Positions 44,734-53,058 are shown, numbered from the stretch's first letter. The stretch: 64,000 nt of DNA from an uncultured Caulobacterales bacterium (GCA_903858185.1 CAIOHT010000012.1:124001-188000), one strand, 5' to 3'. Notes: generated by a model not told the origin, from the sequence alone. Made by a program: numbers and translations.

Positions 44734-44979
44734 ATGCACAGGACTCTTGTCGCGCTGGCGGGCGGCGGCCTCATCACGGCGGCCTGCGCCTCCACCGGAC
44801 AAGCCGGGCACGGCGTCATCCCCGTCGCTGCCGACGCACCCGCAGACTGTCGCCTGGCGGATAAATGGGTCGCTGGGCCGCTGCTGACCGGGCTCCAGTT
44901 TCCCGATAGTCTAATCGACCGGTACTCCTGTTTCGATCCGGCGTTCGACGAGGTCGTCGACCGCCCCTTTTTGGTCTGA
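44734..44979 (+). CDS. Small lipoprotein, function unknown
   Basis: An 81-residue exported lipoprotein: basic MHR, hydrophobic LVALAGGGLITAA, then a lipobox-like AAC. The mature part holds two more Cys (DCRLADKW and RYSCFDP) and ends RPFLV. GAGGAG is upstream of the ATG at 44734. It is cotranscribed with the OmpA-like lipoprotein 10 bp downstream. I do not recognise a family. Confidence 0.72.
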   Translation: MHRTLVALAGGGLITAACASTGQAGHGVIPVAADAPADCRLADKWVAGPLLTGLQFPDSLIDRYSCFDPAFDEVVDRPFLV

Positions 44980-44989
44980 GGGTTGGGTA

Positions 44990-45430
44990 ATGAACAGAAC
45001 TTCGAAACTGGCCGTGCTGGGCGCGGCCGCAATGATGCTCAGCGGCTGTGGGACCCTGAGCGGGCTTGGGCGGGTCAAGACGCCCAATGTCTGCCAGGAT
45101 CTGACGGTGTCGATCTATTTCGAGCGGGATTCCGCTGCGATCACCCGCGAGGCGCAGGCGGTGCTGAAGGGCGCTGGCGACATGACGAGGGGCTGCACCC
45201 TCGGCCAGGTCGACGTGACGGGTCTGGCGGACTCGGTCGGCGATCCGGCAGCCAATCTGGTCCTGTCGCGGAAGCGGGCGGAGACGGTTCGCAAGGCGGT
45301 TGCCCGTCTCGGCTTCTCAACGGTGAACTTTGAAGTCGATGCGGTGGGCGAAAAGGGCGCGGTAACGGCCTCGGGCGCGGACCGGCCCCTGCGTCGACGG
45401 ACCGACGTCACGTTCCGCCTGTCTCGCTAG
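44990..45430 (+). CDS. OmpA-domain lipoprotein
   Basis: A 146-residue lipoprotein with lipobox LSGC (Cys near residue 20). The mature part is an OmpA/Pal-like peptidoglycan-binding domain: VSIYFERDSAAITREAQAVL, then VDVTGLADSVGDPAANLVLSRKRAETVRKAV and DRPLRRRTDVTF, with the conserved Asp and Arg region. It would anchor the outer membrane to peptidoglycan. Regulated with the upstream gene by the sigma-EcfG promoter. Confidence 0.88.
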   Translation: MNRTSKLAVLGAAAMMLSGCGTLSGLGRVKTPNVCQDLTVSIYFERDSAAITREAQAVLKGAGDMTRGCTLGQVDVTGLADSVGDPAANLVLSRKRAETVRKAVARLGFSTVNFEVDAVGEKGAVTASGADRPLRRRTDVTFRLSR

Positions 45431-45442
45431 ACCGACAAAAAA

Positions 45443-45471
45443 CAGGGGGCGGACGCGGGGTCCGCCCCCTG
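45443..45471 (+). terminator. Strong GC hairpin after OmpA-like gene
   Basis: CAGGGGGCGGA / TCCGCCCCCTG is an 11-bp perfect stem with a 7-base loop, 12 bases after the stop. There is A-rich sequence before it and no good U-run after it, so it may terminate in the opposite direction too. Confidence 0.65.
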
Positions 45472-45489
45472 AAGGTTCGCATCGGGACG

Positions 45490-45555
45490 GGGTGCGGAGG
45501 CGACAGGCTGGCTTTCACCAGCCTCAAGTCGGGGGGGGCGTCGCCGCCTCCGCAA
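45490..45555. other. Nested hairpin region, possible small RNA or terminator
   Basis: Outer arms GCGGAGGCGAC and GTCGCCGCCTCCGC enclose an inner hairpin AGGCTGG-CTTTCA-CCAGCCT and a run of G. The 227 bp between the OmpA-like gene and phyR otherwise hold no ORF. The structure could end phyR transcription or be a structured RNA; neither is shown. Confidence 0.4.
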
Positions 45556-45658
45556 TTCAATAACGTGGCGACCCGCCATTCCGTTCCGGCCGTTCCGGAA
45601 AAAATCCGATACGCCGACGCCCCTGGTCTCCCGGGCCATCGGCGAAATCTGTCGTGGA

Positions 45659-46450
45659 TCAGGCCGCCCTGGCGGTGCGGCCCGGATGGAAGAACAGGGC
45701 CTGGCCGATCGCCGCCTTCACCGTTTCCGGCTGGAAGGGCCTGGTGATCAGGAAGGTCGGCTCCGGCCGCTCACCTGTGAGCAGCCGTTCCGGGAAGGCG
45801 GTGATGAAGATCACCGGGACGTCGTAATGACCCAGGATGTCCTTGACCGCGTCGATGCCTGACGAACCATCGGCCAGCTGGATGTCCGCAAGCACCAGAC
45901 CCGGCGCCTTGCGGGCGACGACCTCGACCGCTTCGGTGCGGGTCGCGGCAATGTCGACCACGGTGTGACCGAGCTCGCGCACCAGCGCCTCGATATCGGC
46001 GGCAATGACCGGCTCATCCTCGATGATCAGGACATCGGTCGCCAGCTCGGCGTCGATTTCCGTCTGGGCCTGGGAGATCAGCCGTTCGACGTCCGGAAAG
46101 TCGGTGTCGAGGACCTGCGCCGTTTCGCTGGGCGTGAACCCTTCGAGCGCGGTCAGAAGGAAGGCCTGGCGCGAGCGCGGGGCGATGCGCATCAGTCGCT
46201 GGCTGGCGTCCTGACCGTCGCCCGGCGTGCGGTCTTCCAGCTTCGCGCCGGAGGTGCACCAGATGGCGTGGAACACATGATAGAGCGCGACGCGCGGCGA
46301 GAGCCGGCTGTCGAGCTGCTTTTCGCCGGCCGCCAGAGCTTCAAGCGCAACCCGTACATACTGGTCGCCGGTCGACTGGCTCCCCGTAAGCGCCCGTGCG
46401 TATCGACGCATGTAGGGCAGGTGCGGCGCCAGACGAGCAAGAAGACTCAT
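45659..46450 (-). CDS. phyR: General stress response regulator PhyR
   Basis: A 263-residue protein with a sigma-factor-like N-terminal half (residues 1-135: region 2-like PYMRRYARALTGSQSTGDQYV and region 4-like RQAFLLTALEGFTPSETAQVL) and a C-terminal receiver (DVLIIEDEPVIAADIE, Asp189 in LADIQLADGSSG, FITAFPE, RPFQPE). When phosphorylated, PhyR binds NepR and frees the sigma factor EcfG. It is divergent from nepR-ecfG. Its own sigma-EcfG promoter gives positive feedback. Confidence 0.97.
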   Translation of the reverse strand: MSLLARLAPHLPYMRRYARALTGSQSTGDQYVRVALEALAAGEKQLDSRLSPRVALYHVFHAIWCTSGAKLEDRTPGDGQDASQRLMRIAPRSRQAFLLTALEGFTPSETAQVLDTDFPDVERLISQAQTEIDAELATDVLIIEDEPVIAADIEALVRELGHTVVDIAATRTEAVEVVARKAPGLVLADIQLADGSSGIDAVKDILGHYDVPVIFITAFPERLLTGERPEPTFLITRPFQPETVKAAIGQALFFHPGRTARAA

Positions 46451-46532
46451 AACCCCTCCCGATTTCAGGTCTCAAGGTGGAAGCGCGCGCCAGCACCCGC
46501 AAGGACGGTGACGCGTCTCCCTCGGGATCGCC

Positions 46533-46557
46533 AACGCGTCGGAACGGCAGTGGTTCC
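46533..46557 (-). promoter_or_regulatory. Sigma-EcfG promoter of phyR
   Basis: On the minus strand GGAAC (46557-46553), 16-base spacer, CGTT (46536-46533), 83 bases upstream of the phyR ATG. Its -35 lies in the left arm of a perfect 13-bp inverted repeat. Confidence 0.85.
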
Positions 46558-46604
46558 CGGAACAGGTTGCCTGGGGCGCAATATAGAACAATGTTCCGGG
46601 AACC
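46552..46604. repeat. Perfect 13-bp inverted repeat between phyR and nepR
   Basis: GGTTCCCGGAACA (46552-46564) and TGTTCCGGGAACC (46592-46604) are exact reverse complements 27 bp apart. Each arm contains the -35 of one of two divergent sigma-EcfG promoters. The symmetry could be incidental to mirrored promoters or an operator for a dimeric regulator. Confidence 0.85.
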
Positions 46605-46623
46605 AGGTGCGGGATCGGGCGTT
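46599..46623 (+). promoter_or_regulatory. Sigma-EcfG promoter of nepR-ecfG
   Basis: Exact GGAAC (46599-46603), 16-base spacer, CGTT (46620-46623), 57 bases before nepR. It drives nepR-ecfG and the kinase in an autoregulated unit. Confidence 0.88.
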
Positions 46624-46679
46624 CAACGGCCCGAGTCACAGTTCCAGAGAGGGGGCGGGCATGTCGCCGCGCCGATATC

Positions 46680-46865
46680 ATGATCGATCAAAGTCCCATG
46701 GATGAACGTCGGAAGGGAACGGCCCCGCTCGACGAGGCGAGGCTGCGGCAACGGGCGATCGGCGTAAAACTGCGCCAGATGTTCGATGACGTGGTCAACG
46801 AGCCCGTGCCCGACGAGTTTCTCGAAATCCTGCGCAAGGCTGATGGCAAGAACGGTGAGGGCTAG
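46680..46865 (+). CDS. nepR: Anti-sigma factor NepR
   Basis: A 61-residue anti-sigma factor. The core LRQRAIGVKLRQMFDDVVNEPVPDEFLEILRKAD shows the two short helices that clamp EcfG and are displaced by PhyR. No good ribosome site precedes the ATG at 46680 or the second Met at 46698; instead a 14-codon frame starting at 46661 after GAGGGGGCGGGC overlaps this start. The stop directly abuts the ecfG ATG at 46866. Confidence 0.93.
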   Translation: MIDQSPMDERRKGTAPLDEARLRQRAIGVKLRQMFDDVVNEPVPDEFLEILRKADGKNGEG

Positions 46866-47477
46866 ATGGGCCCCTCACCGGACGTCGCGCAGACCCTCCT
46901 GGAAGGAACGGCCCGCGACCAGGTGTTCCAGCGCGAGCTAGTCGCCCTCATTCCGCATCTGCGCGCCTTCGCCAGAACCCTGACCGGCGATGCGACCCAG
47001 GCCGACGACCTGGCGCAGGACGCCATGATCAAGGCGTGGGACGCCCGGGCCAGCTTCCAGCTCGGCACCAACATGAAGGCCTGGACCTTCATGATCCTGC
47101 GCAACCAGTTCTATTCCGACAAACGCCGGTCGTGGCGCTCGACCCAACTCGACCAGGAAGCCGCCGAGCGCACGCTGGTGGCCGTTGACGACCCCGGGGC
47201 CCCCCTCGCCCTCGACGAGTTGCGGCTGGCCATGAGCATGCTGCCCTCCGAGCAGCGCGAAGCGCTGATCCTGGTGGGCGCAGGCGGCTTTGCCTACGAA
47301 GAGGCTGCGGACATCTGTGGCTGCGCCGTCGGCACCGTGAAGAGCCGTGTCAGTCGGGCCCGCAAGGCCCTCCAGGGCATCCTCGAAACCGGAGCCTACG
47401 ATCGTGACGGCCGTGGGGCCGGCGATGCGATGCGCTCGATCCTCGCCGATGCGGAGCGGTTGAGCGCCGTCCGGTGA
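46866..47477 (+). CDS. ecfG: General stress response sigma factor EcfG
   Basis: A 203-residue ECF sigma factor (ECF15 type). Region 2 reads IPHLRAFARTLTGDATQADDLAQDAMIKAWDARASFQ with the -10-reading helices, and region 4 reads LPSEQREALILVGAGGFAYEEAADICGCAVGTVKSRVSRARKAL. It directs RNA polymerase to GGAAC-N16/17-CGTT promoters. It immediately follows nepR, and its stop overlaps the kinase GTG start (GTGA). Confidence 0.97.
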   Translation: MGPSPDVAQTLLEGTARDQVFQRELVALIPHLRAFARTLTGDATQADDLAQDAMIKAWDARASFQLGTNMKAWTFMILRNQFYSDKRRSWRSTQLDQEAAERTLVAVDDPGAPLALDELRLAMSMLPSEQREALILVGAGGFAYEEAADICGCAVGTVKSRVSRARKALQGILETGAYDRDGRGAGDAMRSILADAERLSAVR

Positions 47478-49180
47478 GATTGTTCGACCGGTTGCGGTGG
47501 GGGGCCGCGACCACGATCCGGGTCAGGCTGGGCGTCGCCATGGCGCTCGCCCTTGTACCGGTGCTCCTCCTGGGCGCCGGTCAGTCGGTGCTCGCCTATC
47601 AGCGGGAATCCGCTGACCGGCAGGCTGTCCTGCAATCAGCCGCCGAGCGCAGTGCGGCGACGGCCCGCGCCAGGATGGAGGCCGCCGGTGTCCTGCTCGA
47701 GACTCTCGGCCCCGGCGCCATCGGCATGGACTGCTCGCGCCGACTGGCCGACATCCAGAAGCGGCTTCCGGGCTATGCCAACCTGATCCGCTTTGACGGC
47801 ATCGGGCGCGTGGCCTGTTCGGCCCAGAGCGTTCCTGCCGACGCCACGCGCCGTGACCGGGACTGGTTCCGCCGCCTGCGGGCCGGCGAGGCGATGGTCG
47901 TGACCCTGACGCCGGGCGCACGATACGCGGCCGAGCCCAGCCTGTTCACGGCGACCGGATCGCGGGACCGGGTGTCCGGCTTCGGCGTGCTGGCGGCGGT
48001 CATTCCCCTGTCCAGCCTGCAGCCGACGCCGGAGGAGAGAACCCTGCCGGCGGGCGCGCAGGTCGCCGTCGTCGACCGCGGGGGCCGGATCCTGTCGATT
48101 ACCGATCGCCAGGCCTTCCCCCCGGCGATGAAATCCTGGGTCGACCGCGTCGCCGTCAGGGGCTCCTACCTGGGTTATGGCCCGGACGGGCGCGGCGTGC
48201 GCCGGGTCTACTCGGCCGCGCCGCTGGTCGGTGACAGTCTGTTCGTCGTGCTCTCGGCGCCGTCGGCGGACCTGTTCTCGAGCGACTGGCTGGATCCGCT
48301 GTCCGGCATCGTCTTCCCGCTGGCCGCCTTCATCGTCGCCCTGATGGCGGTCTTCTTCGCGGCGGAGCGGGTGGTCGGGCGCTGGATCGTCTATCTGCAG
48401 CGGATCGCGGCGATCTACGCCCGCGGCCGGTTTTCCGTCCGGCCGCTGCAGGCCGAGCGGGTGCCGCCGGAAATCCGCGAGCTGGCGGAGACGCTCGATC
48501 ATATGGCCGCGACGATCGTCGCGCGCGACGCGGCCCTGCACGAAAACCTGGACCAGAAGGACGCGCTGATGCGCGAGATCCACCACCGTGTGAAGAACAA
48601 CCTGCAGGTCATCAGCTCGCTGCTGAGCATGCAGGAGCGCGCGTTGGCAGACCCGGCGGCGCGGGCCGCGATGAGCGACACGCGCCAGCGGATCACGGCC
48701 CTGGCGCTGATCTACAGGGCCCTCTACCAGGGGCTCGACATCAAGCACGTCGATCTCAAGCCGTTCCTGGAAGACCTGATCGGCCAGCTGCTGGCGGCGG
48801 ACGTCGGCGTCGGTTACATCCGCACCGAGGTGCGGGCCGACAGGCTGGCGATCGATCCTGACAAGCTTGCGCCGCTCGCGCTGTTCGCGGTCGAAGCGGT
48901 GACAAACGCACAGAAGCACGCGCTGCAGAACGGCGGCGGGACCCTGACCGTCGATTTCACCCTGCGCGACGGCCAGGCCGAACTGGCGATCGCGGACGAT
49001 GGCGGCGGCGGCGCGGCGGCGCCCGTCGAGGCGGCAAGGACCGCCGGTGTCGGCCGCACCCTGATGAACGCCTTCGCCCGCCAGTTGCGCGGCAGGACGA
49101 CCCTGGAGCCGAACACGATCGGCGGCCTCACGGCCCGCCTGGTGTTTCCGATGCCCGAAGCGCCCGGCGCAGGAACCTGA
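47474..49180 (+). CDS. Membrane histidine kinase of the GSR locus (PhyK-like)
   Basis: A 568-residue sensor kinase starting at GTG 47474. An N-terminal membrane helix (about 17-42) and a second (about 278-298) enclose a periplasmic sensor domain with CACHE-like features (residues 45-275: TARARMEAAGVLLETL, RRDRDWFRRL). A HAMP-like stretch follows, then HisKA_2 kinase: EIHHRVKNNLQVISSLLSMQERAL and the ATPase domain with EAVTNAQKHAL and ADDGGGG. It is the type that phosphorylates PhyR in Caulobacter and relatives. Coupled to ecfG by GTGA overlap. Confidence 0.93.
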   Translation: MRLFDRLRWGAATTIRVRLGVAMALALVPVLLLGAGQSVLAYQRESADRQAVLQSAAERSAATARARMEAAGVLLETLGPGAIGMDCSRRLADIQKRLPGYANLIRFDGIGRVACSAQSVPADATRRDRDWFRRLRAGEAMVVTLTPGARYAAEPSLFTATGSRDRVSGFGVLAAVIPLSSLQPTPEERTLPAGAQVAVVDRGGRILSITDRQAFPPAMKSWVDRVAVRGSYLGYGPDGRGVRRVYSAAPLVGDSLFVVLSAPSADLFSSDWLDPLSGIVFPLAAFIVALMAVFFAAERVVGRWIVYLQRIAAIYARGRFSVRPLQAERVPPEIRELAETLDHMAATIVARDAALHENLDQKDALMREIHHRVKNNLQVISSLLSMQERALADPAARAAMSDTRQRITALALIYRALYQGLDIKHVDLKPFLEDLIGQLLAADVGVGYIRTEVRADRLAIDPDKLAPLALFAVEAVTNAQKHALQNGGGTLTVDFTLRDGQAELAIADDGGGGAAAPVEAARTAGVGRTLMNAFARQLRGRTTLEPNTIGGLTARLVFPMPEAPGAGT

Positions 49181-49196
49181 AGGCGCACAAGGCGTT
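49172..49196 (+). promoter_or_regulatory. Sigma-EcfG promoter of entericidin gene
   Basis: Exact GGAAC (49172-49176), 16-base spacer, CGTT (49193-49196), with the -35 inside the last codons of the kinase, 53 bases before the entericidin ATG. Confidence 0.83.
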
Positions 49197-49248
49197 GTTT
49201 CTTCGTGCAACAACCGCCCCGGTCACCGGGGCCCGAGGAGACTGCGCC

Positions 49249-49383
49249 ATGCGTAAGTTCGTTATTCTGGCCGTTGCGGCTGTCAGCCTGCTCGCCGCCG
49301 CCTGCAACACCATCGAAGGCGCGGGCAAGGACGTTAAGGCCGCCGGCGAAGCGGTCGAGGAAACCGCCAAGGACGCGAAGTAG
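49249..49383 (+). CDS. Entericidin A/B-family lipoprotein
   Basis: A 44-residue lipoprotein with a signal peptide MRKFVILAVAAVSLLAA and lipobox AAC. The mature NTIEGAGKDVKAAGEAVEETAKDAK is the entericidin repeat-like helix. Entericidins are small stress-induced lipoproteins, in E. coli linked to a toxin/antidote pair; the role here is probably envelope-related. GGAG precedes the ATG. It has its own sigma-EcfG promoter. Confidence 0.92.
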   Translation: MRKFVILAVAAVSLLAAACNTIEGAGKDVKAAGEAVEETAKDAK

Positions 49384-49404
49384 GCGTCTTCGCGACCCGG
49401 ACAA

Positions 49405-49442
49405 AGGAAGGGCCCTCGACCTCATGGTCGGAGGCCCTTCCG
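49405..49442. terminator. Bidirectional terminator between entericidin and P450 genes
   Basis: GGAAGGGCC and GGCCCTTCC-type arms flank an inner CGACC-TCAT-GGTCG hairpin, with TTCC tracts on either side. It lies between the convergent entericidin and P450 stops and can serve both. Confidence 0.75.
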
Positions 49443-49443
49443 T

Positions 49444-50733
49444 TCAGGTCATCCGATACCGGATCGGCAGGGACTTGGGTCCGCTGACAAAGCTGGCCAG
49501 ACTGCGCCGGGGCTGTCCGTTGAACTCCAGCGATTCCAGCCGCGGCAGCAGCTCCTCGAACAGGATCCGCATTTCCATCTTGGCCAGGTGCTGGCCGAGG
49601 CACAGGTGCGCGCCATAGCCGAACGCCAGATGCTTGTTGGGCGTCCGGTCGACCCGGAAGGCGTCGGGATCGTCGAACACGGCCTCGTCGCGGTTGCCCG
49701 ACGGATAGGCCAGCCACAGCCAGTCACCCTTGGCGATCTTGCGGCCGCCGATTTCGGTATCCGCCGTGGCCGAGCGCATGAAGTGCTTTACCGGCGTGGT
49801 CCACCGGATTGCTTCGTCGACCAGACCCGGAATCAGCGAAGGGTCGGCCTTCACCCGGGCGAGTTCCTCCGGGTACTGACACAGGCCCCAGATCGCGCCC
49901 GCCGTCGAGGATGAGGTCGTGTCATGACCCGCCGTGGCGACGATCACGTAGTAGCTCATCGCCTCGAAATCGTTGATCGGTTCGCCGTCAACCTTGCCGT
50001 TGGCGATCACACTGGCGACGTCGTCGCGCGGATGGGCCTTGCGGTCGTCGGTGATCGTCTTGAAATACATGAAGAAGTCGGCGATCACGCCCTGCAGCGC
50101 GGCGAGCGCTTCGGGCCCCTGCATGGTCTCCGCCGAGCTCTTGTTGCGGTTCAGCTCCGGATCCTGTGCGCCGAAAAGCTCCTGCGTCAGCTTCAGCATG
50201 CGCGGCTCGTCCTCGGCCGGTACGCCGAGGATCTCCATGATCACCCGCAGGGGATAGTAGAGGGCGATCTCATTGACGAAGTCGCATTCGCCGCCGAGCG
50301 AGGCCATATGATCCACATGCTGTCGCGCGATCGTCCGGATGCGGTCCTCCAGCTTGCGGATGTTCTGCGGCAGGAACCACGACTGGGTCATGATCCGGTA
50401 CTTGGGGTGGTCCGGTGCGTCCATCTGGACCAGGGTGCGCACCAGATGCGGGCTGCCGCCGGTCATGGCCCGGACCATCTTGTCGCCTTCGATGGTCGTG
50501 AAGGTCGTCGGCATGTCGCCGGAGTGGAACAGGTCGTTCTGCCGGCTGATCTCGAGGATGTCGGCGTGCCGCGTCACCAGCCAGAAGGGGTAGACGCCCT
50601 CAAGCTCCGCCTTGCCCAGGGGATTGTTGGCGCGCAGCCAGCGGAACGCCTCATGGACGCTGTCGTCGGCATAGGCCGCCGGGTTGATGGCCTGAAAGGC
50701 GATCTCGTCGGGAATGCGCTCGGCGCCGCTCAT
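49444..50733 (-). CDS. Cytochrome P450
   Basis: A 429-residue soluble bacterial P450. The heme loop FGYGAHLCLGQHLAKME has the axial Cys, AGHDTTSSS is the I-helix oxygen-activating motif, and EAIRW is the ExxR K-helix motif. The start at 50733 follows AAGGAAAC; a longer in-frame reading to 51135 is not coding. P450s of this shape hydroxylate terpenes or steroids, but the substrate is not evident. No ferredoxin partner is adjacent. Confidence 0.93.
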   Translation of the reverse strand: MSGAERIPDEIAFQAINPAAYADDSVHEAFRWLRANNPLGKAELEGVYPFWLVTRHADILEISRQNDLFHSGDMPTTFTTIEGDKMVRAMTGGSPHLVRTLVQMDAPDHPKYRIMTQSWFLPQNIRKLEDRIRTIARQHVDHMASLGGECDFVNEIALYYPLRVIMEILGVPAEDEPRMLKLTQELFGAQDPELNRNKSSAETMQGPEALAALQGVIADFFMYFKTITDDRKAHPRDDVASVIANGKVDGEPINDFEAMSYYVIVATAGHDTTSSSTAGAIWGLCQYPEELARVKADPSLIPGLVDEAIRWTTPVKHFMRSATADTEIGGRKIAKGDWLWLAYPSGNRDEAVFDDPDAFRVDRTPNKHLAFGYGAHLCLGQHLAKMEMRILFEELLPRLESLEFNGQPRRSLASFVSGPKSLPIRYRMT

Positions 50734-50876
50734 GGTTGTTTCCTTTTTGCCCCGCGGGGAGCATGCCGCCGTGACGTGACGGAAGCAAAGGGGGCGCGAA
50801 GCCGCGATGGCGATGCAGCGTCCGGCCCATGCGACCTCGCGGGGCATCGCGCAGGCCAGCACGGTCTCGGTGGCCT

Positions 50877-51704
50877 TCAGGCGGCGACGCGGAACGCGGG
50901 GTTGCGGGCGTAGAGGCCGTCGCGGCCGCTGATCGGGCGATAGGCGTCCGTCAGGCCAAGCGGGCTTTCGCCCTGACCCAGCACCAGGAAGCCGTCGGCG
51001 GGCAGGGCGCCGGCGAGGCCTTCGAGCACCTTCGGTCGCACCGACTCGTCCATCGCCGACAGAACATTGCGGCAGAAGATCACGTCGAACCGGCCGACCG
51101 TCGACAGGTCGCCGGCCAGATTCAGGCGCCGCCAACGGACCCGCCCGCGGATACGCGGCGACAGCCGCCAGCTGTCCTCGACCTTCTCGAAATAGTCGAC
51201 CAACATCCGGATCGGCAGGCCGCGCTGGACCTCGAACTGGTTGTAGATCCCGGCCTGGGCCTTTTCGAGATAGCGTTCGGAAAGGTCCGAGCCATAGATC
51301 TCGACCCGGGCGCCGGGCTCCAGCCCGACGCCGGCCTCGGCGATCATGGCCAGGCTGTAGGCCTCCTGGCCCGTCGAGCAGCCGGCGCTCCAGATGCGGA
51401 TGGGTTCAGGACCACGCATCCGCGTCAGGGTCGGCAGGATCTCGTCGCGAAACAGGTTGAACGGCGTCCGGTCGCGGAAGAAGGCGGTTTCGCTGGCCGT
51501 CATCGCTTCGACCAGCGCCCAGATCAGCGGCTCCTCGCGGCGCGCGCGCAGACCGGCGATCAGTTCGCTGACCGAGCCGTAGGACTCGCGCCGGGCCAGG
51601 GGCCCCAGGCGACTTTCGATCAGATAGGTCTTGGCCGGATCGATGTTCAGGCCCGCCCGCTGGCGGCAGACGGCCACGATCAGCTTGATGTCGTCCGGGG
51701 TCAT
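50877..51704 (-). CDS. cheR: Chemotaxis protein methyltransferase CheR
   Basis: A 275-residue CheR that methylates receptor glutamates with SAM. N-terminal helical domain (IKLIVAVCRQRAGLNI), then the catalytic domain: TASETAFFRD, IWSAGCSTGQEAYSLAM, EIYGSDLSERYLEKA and FDVIFCRNVLSAMD. Its ATG overlaps the cheY stop in ATGA, so it is coupled to the response regulator. The pair lies outside a full chemotaxis operon. Confidence 0.93.
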   Translation of the reverse strand: MTPDDIKLIVAVCRQRAGLNIDPAKTYLIESRLGPLARRESYGSVSELIAGLRARREEPLIWALVEAMTASETAFFRDRTPFNLFRDEILPTLTRMRGPEPIRIWSAGCSTGQEAYSLAMIAEAGVGLEPGARVEIYGSDLSERYLEKAQAGIYNQFEVQRGLPIRMLVDYFEKVEDSWRLSPRIRGRVRWRRLNLAGDLSTVGRFDVIFCRNVLSAMDESVRPKVLEGLAGALPADGFLVLGQGESPLGLTDAYRPISGRDGLYARNPAFRVAA

Positions 51705-52087
51705 ATCGCGACGGTCTCCCGGGCGGAGATGTCGGCCTCGGCGAACTTGGCCTGGATGATGTCGCCGTCGAACGGCTTCATGATGTACTCGCAGGCGCCG
51801 GCGGCAAGGGCCTCGCGGATGCGCGCCGGTTCGCTCTCGACGGTGCAGAAGACCACCTTGGGCGCGCCGCCGCCGGGCTCGGTCCGCAGCTGGCGCAGGA
51901 AGTCCAGGCCGTTCATCACCGGCATGTTCCAGTCGAGCAGGATCACGTCGGGCATCGCCGCCCGGCACCAGGCAAGCGCCTCCAGCCCGTCGGACGCCTC
52001 GGCGACCTCGAACCCCAGATCCTCGAGGATCCTGCGGGCGACCTTGCGGATCACCCGGCTATCATCAACCAGCAGACAGGTTTTCAA
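51701..52087 (-). CDS. CheY-like single-domain response regulator
   Basis: A 128-residue receiver: LLVDDSRVIRKVAR acidic pocket, phospho-Asp in VILLDWNMPVMNG (residue 52), Thr in FCTVESE and Lys in YIMKPFD. It is CheYII-like in being tied to cheR. It is the first gene of a two-gene operon. Its target (motor or another partner) is not known. Confidence 0.92.
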   Translation of the reverse strand: MKTCLLVDDSRVIRKVARRILEDLGFEVAEASDGLEALAWCRAAMPDVILLDWNMPVMNGLDFLRQLRTEPGGGAPKVVFCTVESEPARIREALAAGACEYIMKPFDGDIIQAKFAEADISARETVAI

Positions 52088-52225
52088 GGCGCGAGCGCTC
52101 CTTCCCCGTCCGATGTTTTGGGGCCGTGTCGGTTAACGGCTGGTGTGAGGACGCAGAAAACGCACGCGATGACGTCCACGAAGCTGTGCAGAAGCCCGAG
52201 CGCGTCGTTCCGGACGCCGCGAGGG

Positions 52226-52975
52226 CTAGGGCGCGACCTCCGCCCCGAATGCCGCCACATCCTCGATCAGCGCCTTCGCCGCAAGGGCCACCAGCTCTCC
52301 GCCCTTTTCCGGCGTCGCGAGCGCCGGATCGGAGCCCATGCGGCCGTCAGCGTAGCGGGCGCGGAAATCGAGGGCCTCGCGGATCGGGCCGGTGGGGGCG
52401 ATCTGCGGGGCGTAGCTCGCGGTCTTGATCGCGTCCGGATAGGCCCACTGTGTCACGGCGATCTCCGAGGGCGTGGCGTGGCTGCCGTGGCCGACCGGGA
52501 ACTGGCGATTGGCGAGGCCGTTGACGCCCGACAGGTCCCACCAGTTCTTCAGCTTGCAGGCAAAGCCGCGTGGCTTTCCGGCGAAGCTGGCCTCGGCGTA
52601 GAGCTCGCTGAACGCCGCCTCGATGGTGTGGACGTTGCCGCCGTGGCCATTGAGGAAATAGATTTTCGTGAAGCCGTGCCCCGCCAGCGACCGGCACCAG
52701 TCACCGATCGCCGCCATGAAGGTCGAGGGCCGCAGGCTGATCGTGCCGGGGAAGCCGAGGTGATGCTGCGCCATGCCTATGTTGAAGGTCGGGGCGATCA
52801 AGAGGTCGTCGCGACCCTTCTGCGCCTCGATGGCGATGATCTCCGGGCACATCCAGTCAGTGCCGAGCAGGCCGGTCGGGCCATGCTGTTCGTTCGAGCC
52901 GATCGGCACGACAACCGTCCTGGACCGTTGAAGGAAGGCCTCGATCTCGGGCCAGGTGGATTTGGCGAGCAACAT
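52226..52975 (-). CDS. Creatininase-family amidohydrolase
   Basis: A 249-residue creatininase-family metal enzyme: [14 protein letters not shown] and [15 protein letters not shown] hold metal ligands (Glu, His, Asp), then HGSHATPSE. Members hydrolyse cyclic amides such as creatinine or formamidopyrimidines, or act in redox-cofactor biosynthesis (MftE). Substrate is unknown. CGGGAG precedes the ATG at 52975. It is divergent from acs with 83 bp between starts. Confidence 0.9.
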   Translation of the reverse strand: MLLAKSTWPEIEAFLQRSRTVVVPIGSNEQHGPTGLLGTDWMCPEIIAIEAQKGRDDLLIAPTFNIGMAQHHLGFPGTISLRPSTFMAAIGDWCRSLAGHGFTKIYFLNGHGGNVHTIEAAFSELYAEASFAGKPRGFACKLKNWWDLSGVNGLANRQFPVGHGSHATPSEIAVTQWAYPDAIKTASYAPQIAPTGPIREALDFRARYADGRMGSDPALATPEKGGELVALAAKALIEDVAAFGAEVAP

Positions 52976-53058
52976 GGTCAGACTCCCGCAGCGGCATCCT
53001 TGCGCCGCCGACCTCCATCCGCATACTCGCGCGCAACAAGAAGACAAGGGAGACGAGC

